Positions 6,556 to 14,856 of a DNA stretch of 35,532 nucleotides are shown here, in pieces. Both the position numbers and the translations under genes were made by a program. The notes under the pieces are model-generated. The model was given only the letters and a program-made list of their open reading frames with translations. It had not been told where the DNA came from and searched no databases. Position 1 is the first letter of the stretch, and the number at the start of each line of letters is the position of its first letter. The DNA is from an uncultured Lachnospiraceae bacterium (GTDB taxonomy: Bacteria; Bacillota; Clostridia; Lachnospirales; Lachnospiraceae), in NCBI GenBank assembly GCA_910579805.1, contig CAJTWM010000036.1, forward strand, positions 1-35,532. The letters are read 5' to 3'.

Positions 6556-6584
6556 ATTATAAACGCTTTGTATATGCGGGTCAA
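6556..6584 (-). promoter_or_regulatory. Sigma-A promoter of ssrA
   Basis: TTGACC (6579-6584), 17 bp, TATAAT (6556-6561) on the minus strand. Transcription would start near 6549, leaving a precursor of about 23 bases to be trimmed to the mature 5' end. Confidence 0.88.
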
Positions 6585-6602
6585 GAGAGGATTAATAAAT
6601 AT

Positions 6603-7070
6603 TTAGTAAATATTTTTGACCTTAAATTCCCGTTCCGTTTCTCTCTTCTGATCCTTTTTGGCGATGTCCTGCCTTTTGTCATACAGTTTTTTACCTTTGG
6701 CCAACCCTATTTCTACTTTTGCCCTTCCCTCTTTAAAATATACCTGAAGCGGCACTAAAGTATAACCTTTTTCGGCAATTTTTCCGGCCAGCTTGTTGAT
6801 CTGCTGCCTATGCAGTAAAAGTTTTTTGACCCTTAGCGGATCTTTGTTAAAAATATTTCCCTTTTCATAAGGACTGACATGCATTCCGTAAACAAATACC
6901 TCTCCCTTTTCGATTCTGATAAAAGCTTCTTTTATACTGCACTTCCCCATCCGCATAGACTTGACTTCCGTGCCGTGGAGGCAGATCCCCGCCTCATATT
7001 TCTCTTCGATAAAAAAATCGTGATACGCTTTTTTATTGTTTGCAACCAGCTTCATCCGTTCCTTTTCCAT
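6603..7070 (-). CDS. smpB: SsrA-binding protein SmpB
   Basis: A 155-residue partner of tmRNA that binds its tRNA-like domain and delivers it to stalled ribosomes. Family hallmarks are visible: NNKKAYHDFFIEEKYEAGI at the N-terminus, GTEVKSMR, YGMHVSPYEKGN, and the basic C-terminal tail beginning GLAKGKKLYDKRQ that folds as a helix in the mRNA channel. Length is normal for the family. The start at 7070 has AGGAG seven bases upstream; an alternative Met at residue 6 is less well placed. It sits between rnr and ssrA, the usual Firmicutes arrangement. The 101-bp gap before it is filled by three hairpins, the last of which ends next to its ribosome-binding site. Confidence 0.96.
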   Translation of the reverse strand: MEKERMKLVANNKKAYHDFFIEEKYEAGICLHGTEVKSMRMGKCSIKEAFIRIEKGEVFVYGMHVSPYEKGNIFNKDPLRVKKLLLHRQQINKLAGKIAEKGYTLVPLQVYFKEGRAKVEIGLAKGKKLYDKRQDIAKKDQKRETEREFKVKNIY

Positions 7071-7083
7071 ACTAACTCCTATC

Positions 7084-7148
7084 TGCCCGCTTTAGCGGGC
7101 AAATAAATCACAAAATTTATTTCTCTGTGCCGCCGACGCTGACGGCAC
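7084..7148 (-). other. Three consecutive hairpins between rnr and smpB
   Basis: Stem 1 pairs GTGCCG (7127-7132) with CGGCAC (7143-7148). Stem 2 pairs AAATAAAT (7101-7108) with ATTTATTT (7115-7122). Stem 3 pairs TGCCCGC (7084-7090) with GCGGGCA (7095-7101). None has a T-run on the minus strand, so they do not look like terminators. Stem 3 is immediately followed by the Shine-Dalgarno sequence of smpB and has a covarying twin at 25322-25339. Confidence 0.6.
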
Positions 7149-7171
7149 GGATATTCGCCAAAATTATATTT

Positions 7172-9322
7172 TTAATCTTCGCTGTCCTCCGGCATTACCA
7201 GTGAAAAATCTATTGTTCTGGTTATTTTATCAACATCGTCTACCCGGATCTTAACGCGCTCTCCCAGCCTATAGCATTTTCCAGTCTCCTGCCCTGTCAT
7301 CTCATAACTGTTTTCATCATAATAAAAATAATCTCCGGGCAGTTTGGATACATGGATCATGCCTTCTATCGTATCAGGCAGTTCCACATAAATGCCCCAG
7401 CTTGTGATTGAAGAAATGACTCCTTCATAGCAATTCCCTATGCGCGGCTCCATATATTCCGCTTTTTTCAGCTTTTCCGTTTCTCTTTCCGCTTCATCGG
7501 CCCTTTTTTCCGTTTCCGAAGCATGTTTTGCTACTTCCGGCAGGATCTGTTCATAATGGGAAATCCTTTCTTCCTTTAATCTTCCCCGCAACTGCTCTTT
7601 AATGATCCTATGAATCTGCAGATCGGGGTAGCGTCTGATCGGAGAAGTGAAATGACAGTAAAACTGACAGGCAAGTCCGAAGTGCCCCGTACCGGCTACG
7701 GAATATTTTGCCTTTTTCATGCTTCTTAAGGTCAGTCTGCTGATCAGCGCCTCCTGCGGCGTCCCTTCAATATTTCCCAAAAGTTTCTGTATCTCTTTCG
7801 GATGGATTTCTTCTTTCTTTGTTTTTATGCCATAACCAAAATTATGGATAAAGAGCGCCAGCTTTTCTATTTTTTCCGGATCAGGATTTTCATGAGTCCG
7901 GTAAAGAAACGGCAGTTCCATCCAATAAAAATGCTGGGCAACCGTTTCGTTAGCCATCAACATAAAATCTTCGATGATCTTTGTCGCCGTATTCCTTTCG
8001 TAAGGCTTTATTTCTGTAGGCCGCCCTTCTTTATCTAAGAGGATCTTCGTTTCGGGAAAGTCAAAGTCAATGGATCCTCTCTTTTTCCTTTTGGCCCGAA
8101 GAAGTTCTGCCAGTTCTTCCATCTGCTTAAACATGGGAACCAGCCCCTCATACTCTTTGACGGTAGCTTCATCCTGTTCTTCCAAAATCTTTTTGACTGC
8201 GGTATAGGACATTCTTCTGTTTACATTTATGACGGTCTCCGCGATTTTATAATCCAAAAGTTCGCCTTTTTTATTGATCTTCATGATACAGCTTAGCGCG
8301 AGACGGTCTACCCCCTCGTTCAAGGAGCAGATGCCGTTGGAAAGTTTATGTGGGAGCATGGGAATGACTCTGTCAACCAGATAGACGCTGGTTCCCCGCT
8401 TAAGCGCTTCTCTGTCCAATGCGGAATTTTCCTGCACATAATTTGTCACGTCCGCAATGTGTACCCCAAGCTCATAATCATCCCCGTCCATAGAAAGGCT
8501 TACCGCGTCGTCTAAATCTTTGGCGTCTTCCCCGTCGATCGTGACCATCACTGTCTTACGCAGGTCCAGCCTTCCTGCCCGGTCCGCATCGGATACCTGA
8601 TCCGGCACTCTTTCTGCCTGCTTCATGACTTTTTCGCTAAACTCCATAGGCAGTTCATATCCTTTTATAATGGAAATGATGTCGACTCCCGGATCGTTGA
8701 TATGCCCTAAGATCTCAACGATCCTGCCCTCCGGCTTTTTACCCTTTCCGCCGTAATCCGTAAGCTCCGCCACAGCTTTATGTCCGTCTACCGCGCCTTT
8801 GGAACGTTCCAAAGGAATAAAAATATCGGAATTGATCTTTCCGTTATCAGGAATAAGAAACCCGAAATTTTTCGACTTCTGGAACGTTCCCACAACTGTC
8901 AGCGTTCCCCTCTCCAAAATCCTTACGATCTCTACTTCCCGTCTTTTCCCACTGCCCGAAGGCAACAGCGCCGCCTGCACTTTATCATTATGAAACGCGC
9001 CGTTTACTTTGTCTTCCGGCACATAATAATCTTGTTCTTTCCCTTCCGTCTCCACAAAGCCGAACCCTTTCGGATGTCCTGTAAAAGTTCCTACGATACA
9101 TTGTTTTTCAGCTTTTGCATCCGCTTTTATATATTTTCCTTTTTTTGTGATCTGTATCTTTCCCTCCTCAAGCAGCTCGTCCAAAAGCCTTTTAAATTCA
9201 ATCCGGTCTTCCTTTTTTACCTGAAGCATCATGATCAGTTCTTTTTCTTTCATCGGAACATAAAATTCATCTTTTAATAGCTCGCAGATTATTTTTTTCC
9301 TTTTATCTTTTTTATTTTCCAT
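7172..9322 (-). CDS. rnr: Ribonuclease R
   Basis: A 716-residue 3'-to-5' exoribonuclease of the RNase II/R family, which degrades structured RNA and, with tmRNA-SmpB, non-stop messages. N-terminal winged-helix segment (about 1-65), cold-shock domains (GTFTGHPKGFGFVETEG and GTFQKSKNFGFLIPD), then the RNB catalytic domain with the acidic active-site motif DGEDAKDLDDAV (about 265-280), and a C-terminal S1 domain (GVISSITSWGIYVELP). The open frame extends 42 codons upstream to a GTG at 9448, but that GTG lies inside the secG terminator. The ATG at 9322 begins MENKKDKRKK and has GGGG eight bases upstream, so it is preferred. No clear promoter of its own is seen; read-through from secG or eno is possible. 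Confidence 0.94.
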   Translation of the reverse strand: MENKKDKRKKIICELLKDEFYVPMKEKELIMMLQVKKEDRIEFKRLLDELLEEGKIQITKKGKYIKADAKAEKQCIVGTFTGHPKGFGFVETEGKEQDYYVPEDKVNGAFHNDKVQAALLPSGSGKRREVEIVRILERGTLTVVGTFQKSKNFGFLIPDNGKINSDIFIPLERSKGAVDGHKAVAELTDYGGKGKKPEGRIVEILGHINDPGVDIISIIKGYELPMEFSEKVMKQAERVPDQVSDADRAGRLDLRKTVMVTIDGEDAKDLDDAVSLSMDGDDYELGVHIADVTNYVQENSALDREALKRGTSVYLVDRVIPMLPHKLSNGICSLNEGVDRLALSCIMKINKKGELLDYKIAETVINVNRRMSYTAVKKILEEQDEATVKEYEGLVPMFKQMEELAELLRAKRKKRGSIDFDFPETKILLDKEGRPTEIKPYERNTATKIIEDFMLMANETVAQHFYWMELPFLYRTHENPDPEKIEKLALFIHNFGYGIKTKKEEIHPKEIQKLLGNIEGTPQEALISRLTLRSMKKAKYSVAGTGHFGLACQFYCHFTSPIRRYPDLQIHRIIKEQLRGRLKEERISHYEQILPEVAKHASETEKRADEAERETEKLKKAEYMEPRIGNCYEGVISSITSWGIYVELPDTIEGMIHVSKLPGDYFYYDENSYEMTGQETGKCYRLGERVKIRVDDVDKITRTIDFSLVMPEDSED

Positions 9323-9440
9323 TATTATAACCCCATGTCCGCTTTCGGACGCATACTCCATAACCATCCGGCGCTTTTCTCCCAGTTTTCCGGCTTTTCC
9401 GTCTCCGGCGGCGATATCCGTTCTTCGAATCTGCTGAAAG

Positions 9441-9466
9441 AAAAACACCCTTCCAAAAAAGGGTGC
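9441..9466 (-). terminator. Intrinsic terminator after secG
   Basis: On the minus strand CACCCTT (9459-9465) pairs with AAGGGTG (9446-9452) and is followed by five Ts. It starts 14 bp past the secG stop and argues against any rnr start upstream of about 9440. Confidence 0.82.
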
Positions 9467-9479
9467 TCATCATTTGCTA

Positions 9480-9713
9480 TTAAAAACGATTGATATTCAA
9501 AACTGCCGCTATCAGAATAAATGCAACTGCCAGTCCCGTTGTAATCTTAACAAGCTTTCCCTCCATGGAACGGCCTTTGTTTTTACCCCAATATGTTTCC
9601 GCCGCACCGCTGATCGCACCAAGTCCCGCCGATTTTCCTTCCTGCATCAGCACCAATACTACCAATGCAATACACACTAATATAAAAACAACCGTTAATA
9701 TAGTTCTCAACAT
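9480..9713 (-). CDS. secG: Preprotein translocase subunit SecG
   Basis: A 77-residue membrane protein that supports protein export as part of SecYEG. It has the SecG layout: one membrane segment near residues 3-22, a short loop with the family motif LMQEGKSAGLGAISGAAETYWGK in part (MQ..K..GLG), then a second segment (about 55-73). The first in-frame codon is a TTG at 9737; the ATG at 9713 has AGGAGG ten bases upstream and gives the usual protein length. It lies between eno and rnr as in many Firmicutes. A promoter just after the eno stop may drive it separately. Confidence 0.93.
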   Translation of the reverse strand: MLRTILTVVFILVCIALVVLVLMQEGKSAGLGAISGAAETYWGKNKGRSMEGKLVKITTGLAVAFILIAAVLNINRF

Positions 9714-9746
9714 CTCAATCACACCTCCTAATGTCAAACAAGCATT

Positions 9747-9775
9747 AGTTTAACACAGGAGCAAAGGTTTTTCAA
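9747..9775 (-). promoter_or_regulatory. Likely promoter of secG
   Basis: TTGAAA (9770-9775), 17 bp, TAAACT (9747-9752) on the minus strand. The -35 box begins on the base next to the eno stop codon. Confidence 0.45.
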
Positions 9776-11080
9776 CTAAATTTTGTTAAAAGGCTCTTTA
9801 TAACAGGCAAAATTTCCAAGTTCCTCTTCAATCCTGAGAAGCTGGTTGTATTTTGCAACGCGGTCACTGCGGCAGGGCGCGCCTGTTTTGATCTGGCCGG
9901 CATTTAATGCAACGGCGATATCGGAAATGATCGTTTCTTCCGTTTCTCCCGAACGGTGGGAAATAATCGCTTTATATCCGTTCTTATGCGCCATCTCTAC
10001 CGCCTCAAAAGCCTCTGTCAGAGTCCCGATCTGGTTTACCTTGACCAAAATAGCGTTGGCCACCGAAAGTTTGATCCCTGCGTCAAGACGCTTTGTATTG
10101 GTAACAAAAAGATCGTCCCCGACCAATTGTATTTTTTGTCCGATCCTGTCCGTCATTTCTTTCCACCCGTCCCAGTCGTCCTCCGCCAATCCGTCTTCAA
10201 TGGAAATGATGGGATATTTTTCGATAAGTTTCTCATAATAAGCGATCATTTCGGAAGTATCCCTTACCACTTCCCTGCCTGTCAGTTTACTTTCCCCCGG
10301 GAAATGGTACATCCCCGTTTTTTCGTTATAAAGCTCGCTGGATGCCACATCAAGTGCTATTTTGATATCCTGTCCCGGCGTATAACCGCTCGCTTCGATA
10401 GCCTCCACGATCAGATCGAGCACCGCCGGCGCATCCGGCAGGTCCGGAGCAAAGCCCCCCTCATCTCCGACGCCGGTGGAAAGTCCCCTCTCATTTAATA
10501 TTTTCTTTAAATTATGATAAATTTCCGCACAAATCCGCAGACAGTCCGCAAAACTCTCTGCCTGTACCGGCATGATCATAAATTCCTGAAAATCCACAGT
10601 ATTCGCCGCATGTTTCCCGCCGTTTAAAATATTCATCATGGGGACCGGAAGAAGTCTGGGTGAAATACCTCCAAGATAGCGGTAAAGAGGCAGTTCCAAA
10701 GTCATGGCCGCCGCTTTGGCAACTGCCATAGAAACCCCTAGCATGGCGTTGGCGCCAAGATTGCTTTTATTATCCGTGCCGTCCGCTTCTAACAGAATCC
10801 GGTCGATCACGCCTTGTTCTAAAGCATTTTTTCCCATAAGACAGTCTTTTATCTTAGTATTGATATTATGGGCGGCTTTCGTAACCCCAAGACCGAAATA
10901 TCTGGTCTCGCCGTCCCTAAGTTCTACCGCTTCAAACCGTCCCGTGCTGGCCCCCGAAGGCACTGACGCTCTTGCCCGGATCGTATTTTCAATCTCCACC
11001 TCTGCCTCTATCGTGGGATTTCCTCTGGAATCTAAGATTTCCCGTCCTTTTACATCCGTAATCGTTAAATATAAACTCAT
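9776..11080 (-). CDS. eno: Enolase
   Basis: A 434-residue glycolytic enzyme that converts 2-phosphoglycerate to phosphoenolpyruvate, cytoplasmic and Mg-dependent. Visible family motifs are REILDSRGNPT at the N-terminus, SGASTGRFEAVELRDG, the metal-binding Asp/Glu positions in IALDVASSE, SIEDGL and LVGDDLFVTN, and the C-terminal signature ISHRSGETEETIISDIAV. Length matches the bacterial enzyme exactly and nothing is missing. AGAGG lies eight bases before the ATG. A terminator belonging to the upstream ABC operon separates it from that unit. The other late-glycolysis gene, gpmI, lies 3.8 kb away on the same strand but not in the same operon. Confidence 0.97.
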   Translation of the reverse strand: MSLYLTITDVKGREILDSRGNPTIEAEVEIENTIRARASVPSGASTGRFEAVELRDGETRYFGLGVTKAAHNINTKIKDCLMGKNALEQGVIDRILLEADGTDNKSNLGANAMLGVSMAVAKAAAMTLELPLYRYLGGISPRLLPVPMMNILNGGKHAANTVDFQEFMIMPVQAESFADCLRICAEIYHNLKKILNERGLSTGVGDEGGFAPDLPDAPAVLDLIVEAIEASGYTPGQDIKIALDVASSELYNEKTGMYHFPGESKLTGREVVRDTSEMIAYYEKLIEKYPIISIEDGLAEDDWDGWKEMTDRIGQKIQLVGDDLFVTNTKRLDAGIKLSVANAILVKVNQIGTLTEAFEAVEMAHKNGYKAIISHRSGETEETIISDIAVALNAGQIKTGAPCRSDRVAKYNQLLRIEEELGNFACYKEPFNKI

Positions 11081-11138
11081 ACTCTACCTCTTTTCTGCAT
11101 TTTTCTTTTTAGTGTTTCCCGTTTTTTATAATATTACA

Positions 11139-11181
11139 CAAAAAAATGAGAAACCGGTTTTGGTTCCGATCTCTCATTTTT
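11139..11181 (-). terminator. Intrinsic terminator of the GntR-ABC operon
   Basis: On the minus strand AAAAATGAGA (11172-11181) pairs with TCTCATTTTT (11142-11151), with an inner CGG/CCG stem, giving a T-rich tail. It lies about 110 bp beyond the permease stop; a small GCCGC/GCGGC hairpin (11238-11251) lies between. Confidence 0.82.
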
Positions 11182-11294
11182 ACTTCGTTTCTATGCACGA
11201 CAAAAATGTTACTTTTCCGTATTACGCCCCATTGAGCGCCGCATAGGCGGCACAACTTTTACCCACACCCTTTGGTTTCCTTATCTGCCGCCGT

Positions 11295-13391
11295 TTATTT
11301 GGCAAAGTCAGGAAGAAGATCCGGCTTTACCATAAAGTATCTATAAGAATTATCCTCCATCGTTTCTTCCATTTTATAAGATACATAGACAGAGTAGTTA
11401 TGATCCACTTCTTCTTTGTATACTTTATAGACTGCAGTCTCTTCCGGTATCAGCGCAGGAAAGATCGCTTCGATCTCTTTCCTTTCCGAGTAATCCTTTT
11501 CTACCCATTCCTCATATTCTTCGTTATACCGGCTGACAGTTATCCTGTCTATACTTTCTGACAATGTTTTCCAGTCTTCCAGTAATCCCTTCTCTTCTGC
11601 ATAAGCCGCCGTCTTTTCAAACGTTTCATAAACAGGCATTGCACAGTATACATTCTGCTCCATGTTTCCGTACTGGTCGTTTACAGGATCAAATTCTATT
11701 ACAAATTTAAAGTCTATGACTCCGATAGGATACGTCTCTGCCGCCGTCTCCATATCATAGTTTACCAGATCTTCTTTATAAGCCTGCAGCACTTTATCTA
11801 TATCTGCTTCTTCCACCTCTTTTACTGCAATGCCGTTACTCATACGAATTCCTTCCAGCGATGCATTTTTTATAAATTCCTCATCCAAAATCTGAAAGGT
11901 GCCTTTTCTATATTCCGCGCTTCCGACCAGCCGGTTTAAATCCTCTTTATGCACTTCATAAGGGATATCCACACTCCGGTACTTTTCCTTACCGTTCTTC
12001 ATCCGGTATTTCACCGTAAACCGTATCCATCTCTCCCTGCTTTCTTCCTCACCGGCTTTCTCTTTCATTACATTTTCCTTACTTTCCACCACCGATCTCA
12101 TCAACGCACAAAACGTTTCTGTATCTGTAATCTCCATATGATCCAACATATAACTGCTGCCGGTTTCAAAACCGCCGTTTTCAAGATCATAAGCGCTATT
12201 AAAAGCAAGTTCATAACTGCTGACTGCCGCGCTCTCTATCTGTTCCGGCCTTGGCACCCACTTATCATATTCGGTCAGATCGAATTTAAAAACCGCAAAG
12301 ATACAAAATACCACCACCGTACTTACCGCCATGGACGGCAGCGATTTAAACATTGCTTTCAGGTCAAATTCAAAGATCACCTCCAAAATACCGTGGGATA
12401 AAAGCACGCCTAAAATAAATCCTAATATTGTCATTCCCGTATGATTTGTGATCATATAAAATAAAATCCCTGCTACAAGCGCAAACGGTGTCATTAGAGC
12501 CACCTTAATAAAAGGTCTTGTTTTTTTGAAAGCAATTGCTTTATTACAGCTTTCCGCCAGACGGACCGTATAAAGAAAATATCCGGCGATCCCGGCTGCA
12601 GCCGCAATCACTGCCGTCTTTATGAGCACAAACCCAAACTTTTCCAGAAGATAGGGTATATTCTGGTCGATAACGCCTCCCGACACTTCGCTGCAAAAGA
12701 GCAGCGCCGGAGAAAAAAAGCCGTTATACCAGCCTGCATCATTATATGATGAATAGGTACGAAAATAAATGGAACTCATACCTGTCATAATCACTCTTAC
12801 GGCTCCCTCATAGAACAAAAACACTCCTGCCGCACAAAGTGAAACAAGCGTATTTCCGGTCATCATAACTGCGATGACTGCGATATTATATATTGCCAGA
12901 TAATAGATCAGATAACTCAGATAAGAAAAAATCAGCGTTTTTATTACTTGACCCACATATACTCCGTTTCCTGCGCCGATTCCTAAACTGATCAACATAC
13001 TAAACAGATACGGAACCGCATATAGCAGGATTCCGTTTAAATAGATCACCGCAAACCGCCGTTCTTTTGACACCGGAACGCTCAGATACAGATCCAGTTT
13101 CTGTTTTTTGAATAAGTAAGAAAATCCCTGCACGGCACAGATTACCGCTAATATGGTAATCGCCATTGCCGACATAAAGTTCATCCCTAAATATATGGAG
13201 AAACTTTCCGTTATACTTTCTTGAAACCGCTCGCCGTAATCCCCGTTTAAATAACCTTTTGCAGAGGTGATGTACAATGCCAGCCCTACTGGATATGCCA
13301 AAAGAAAAAATACGGAATAAAGTACCGCAATTCCTTTTCTCCGCTTTAGGTTTTCTCTCATATTAACCAAGAATGAGTTTTTTGACGTCAT
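11295..13391 (-). CDS. ABC transporter permease, large, with extracytoplasmic domain
   Basis: A 698-residue membrane subunit partnered with the ATPase whose gene overlaps it by 29 bases. The N-terminal half, about residues 20-370, contains many hydrophobic segments (for example VLYSVFFLLAYPVGLALYI and AVIAVMMTGNTLVSLCAAGVF), typical of ABC-2 type permeases. The C-terminal half, about 385-698, is soluble, acidic and Tyr-rich and should lie outside the membrane; it resembles the DUF6449-type domain of clostridial permeases in GntR-linked operons. The ATG has GGAGG nine bases upstream. The substrate is unknown; YtrA-type operons of this layout are linked to cell-envelope stress, which is only an analogy here. 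Confidence 0.85.
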   Translation of the reverse strand: MTSKNSFLVNMRENLKRRKGIAVLYSVFFLLAYPVGLALYITSAKGYLNGDYGERFQESITESFSIYLGMNFMSAMAITILAVICAVQGFSYLFKKQKLDLYLSVPVSKERRFAVIYLNGILLYAVPYLFSMLISLGIGAGNGVYVGQVIKTLIFSYLSYLIYYLAIYNIAVIAVMMTGNTLVSLCAAGVFLFYEGAVRVIMTGMSSIYFRTYSSYNDAGWYNGFFSPALLFCSEVSGGVIDQNIPYLLEKFGFVLIKTAVIAAAAGIAGYFLYTVRLAESCNKAIAFKKTRPFIKVALMTPFALVAGILFYMITNHTGMTILGFILGVLLSHGILEVIFEFDLKAMFKSLPSMAVSTVVVFCIFAVFKFDLTEYDKWVPRPEQIESAAVSSYELAFNSAYDLENGGFETGSSYMLDHMEITDTETFCALMRSVVESKENVMKEKAGEEESRERWIRFTVKYRMKNGKEKYRSVDIPYEVHKEDLNRLVGSAEYRKGTFQILDEEFIKNASLEGIRMSNGIAVKEVEEADIDKVLQAYKEDLVNYDMETAAETYPIGVIDFKFVIEFDPVNDQYGNMEQNVYCAMPVYETFEKTAAYAEEKGLLEDWKTLSESIDRITVSRYNEEYEEWVEKDYSERKEIEAIFPALIPEETAVYKVYKEEVDHNYSVYVSYKMEETMEDNSYRYFMVKPDLLPDFAK

Positions 13392-14268
13392 ATCCTACCA
13401 CCTCCGTTTCACTGATAAAGATCTCTTCAAGGGACAATGGAAGTACCTCGCAAAATACGGTATCTGTCTTTTTAAATAATTCCATGATCGTTTCCCTGTT
13501 TCCTCTGACCGTAAAAGTATGTAAGGAGCCTCTTCTCTCGTCTTTCAATATATTTAGCGCTCCCATAACCTTCTTTTCGCCTTCCGGACTTTTAAATACG
13601 CACTGTACTTTTTGGATGTTTAATTTCATTTCTTCCAAATCTTTGGAAAGCAGTACCCCTCCTTTATGAAGCAGGCCCACATGATCGCATATATCTTCCA
13701 ATTCTCTGAGATTATGAGAAGCGATGACCGGCGTCATTCCCCTTCGCTCTATTTCCTCCGCAAAAATACTTTTGATCCCTTGGCGCATAACCGGATCTAA
13801 TCCGTCAAAAGTTTCATCACACAACAGATATTTTGTCTTGGCGCAGATTCCAAGTAATAGCGCAAGCTGTTTTTTCATTCCTTTGGAATAGGTATTTATC
13901 TTTCTCCTCTTATTTAAGTCAAAATGTGTCAGATACCTGTAAAACTGTTCTTTATCAAAATTTTCATAAATGCTTGCATAATATTTCAACATGTCCTCCG
14001 CAGTGGCATTATTGAAAAAATATGGTTCATCAGCAATAAAAAACAGTTTGCGCTTTGTTTCCATTTTGTCAAATACCGGCTGCCTATCGACCAGAACGAT
14101 CCCTTCATCCGGCTTATAAACTCCCGCTATCATCCGCAATACCGTACTTTTTCCCGCACCGTTTGTCCCAACCAGACCGAACACGTTTTTATCCGTTATG
14201 GTAACGGTAACATCATTTACCGCTTGAAAGTTGTCAAAAGACTTGGAAATTTTTCTGACTTCTATCAT
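13363..14268 (-). CDS. ABC transporter ATP-binding protein
   Basis: A 301-residue ATPase that powers the adjacent permease. Walker A is GTNGAGKST (about residue 35-43), the signature is YSKGMKKQLAL, in which the usual Ser-Gly-Gly is replaced by Ser-Lys-Gly as in many ABC-2 exporters, and Walker B with catalytic Glu is YLLCDETFDGLDP. The switch His is in VIASHNLRELE. Its ATG overlaps the GntR stop by four bases (ATGA), so the two are translationally coupled, and its end overlaps the permease start. GGGGGAG lies seven bases upstream of the ATG. The overlap of all three genes indicates a single operon. Confidence 0.93.
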   Translation of the reverse strand: MIEVRKISKSFDNFQAVNDVTVTITDKNVFGLVGTNGAGKSTVLRMIAGVYKPDEGIVLVDRQPVFDKMETKRKLFFIADEPYFFNNATAEDMLKYYASIYENFDKEQFYRYLTHFDLNKRRKINTYSKGMKKQLALLLGICAKTKYLLCDETFDGLDPVMRQGIKSIFAEEIERRGMTPVIASHNLRELEDICDHVGLLHKGGVLLSKDLEEMKLNIQKVQCVFKSPEGEKKVMGALNILKDERRGSLHTFTVRGNRETIMELFKKTDTVFCEVLPLSLEEIFISETEVVGYDVKKLILG

Positions 14269-14630
14269 AAGTTTTCTCCCCCGTTCTCCAAGTAATAAAT
14301 AATCGTAGTTTTGGCTATTCCAACTTCTCTTGCCTCCTCGACAATCTTATCCAGCTTCTCCCTCAACTCCTTCTTTTTATACTCCATCAGCTCTTCTTTA
14401 TAGGTAACAAAATTTCCCTTCCCCTTTACCGCATAAATAAAGCCTCTTCTTTCCAACTCCGCATATGCTTTTTGAATGGTATTCGGATTGATGGACAGTT
14501 CTACCGCAAGACTTCTGACAGAAGGGAGCTGCTCGTCTACAGGCAGCGCGCCGGACAGAATCAGCGTCTGAAAACGTTCCACAATCTGTTCGTAAATCGG
14601 TCTTGTATCTTTATAATCCAATACAATCAT
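14265..14630 (-). CDS. GntR-family regulator, YtrA-type
   Basis: A 121-residue transcription factor. The N-terminal winged helix-turn-helix (about residues 10-75) carries the GntR signature region LPSVRSLAVELSINPNTIQKAYAELERRGF. The short helical C-terminus, with no ligand-binding domain, is characteristic of the YtrA subgroup that controls adjacent ABC transporter genes. The ATG has AAAGGG five bases upstream. It is first in a three-gene overlapping operon. An inverted repeat AACTGTA-N13-TACAGTT lies just downstream of the -10 box of this operon and is the likely self-repression site. The inducing condition is not evident from sequence. Confidence 0.93.
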   Translation of the reverse strand: MIVLDYKDTRPIYEQIVERFQTLILSGALPVDEQLPSVRSLAVELSINPNTIQKAYAELERRGFIYAVKGKGNFVTYKEELMEYKKKELREKLDKIVEEAREVGIAKTTIIYYLENGGENL

Positions 14631-14666
14631 ATTATCCCTTTCCGCACAGTTTCATATCTGTGATTC

Positions 14667-14722
14667 AACTGTACTATTTCACTTAATACAGTTAGTATAC
14701 AATCCGCCGCCGTCTTTAACAA
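14667..14722 (-). promoter_or_regulatory. Promoter and GntR operator of the ABC operon
   Basis: On the minus strand TTGTTA (14717-14722), 17 bp, TATACT (14694-14699). Immediately downstream an inverted repeat, AACTGTA (14687-14693 on this strand) and TACAGTT (14667-14673), separated by 13 bp, spans the start site. A bound dimer would block transcription initiation, which fits autorepression by the YtrA-type regulator. Confidence 0.72.
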
Positions 14723-14727
14723 GCTGC

Positions 14728-14745
14728 TTAAGAAAATCTTAAATA
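14728..14745 (+). repeat. 18-bp shared upstream box, copy 2
   Basis: TTAAGAAAATCTTAAATA, identical to the minus-strand box at 5532-5549. It begins five bases upstream of the -35 box of the GntR operon, an activator-type position. Confidence 0.45.
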
Positions 14746-14805
14746 GTTTTTATGATTATATCTCTTCACACTTCCCGTCATGCCGTCTACAGCACTTCCC
14801 TCCAT

Positions 14806-14840
14806 AAAAAAGCAGCACCGCTAAAGATGCTGCCTTTTTT
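14806..14840 (-). terminator. Intrinsic terminator of gpmI
   Basis: GCAGC/GCTGC-type stem flanked by A6 on one side and T6 on the other, 17 bp past the gpmI stop. The symmetry allows termination on both strands. Confidence 0.85.
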
Positions 14841-14856
14841 GTCTATAAACATTCCG

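Noticed and set aside
9323..9448. Longer rnr start at a GTG (9448)
   Set aside because: The GTG lies within the secG terminator stem; the ATG at 9322 has a ribosome-binding site and begins at a natural N-terminus.
9956..10498. Plus-strand frame of 180 codons opposite enolase
   Set aside because: Shadow of a highly conserved gene; translation resembles no protein family and lacks start signals.
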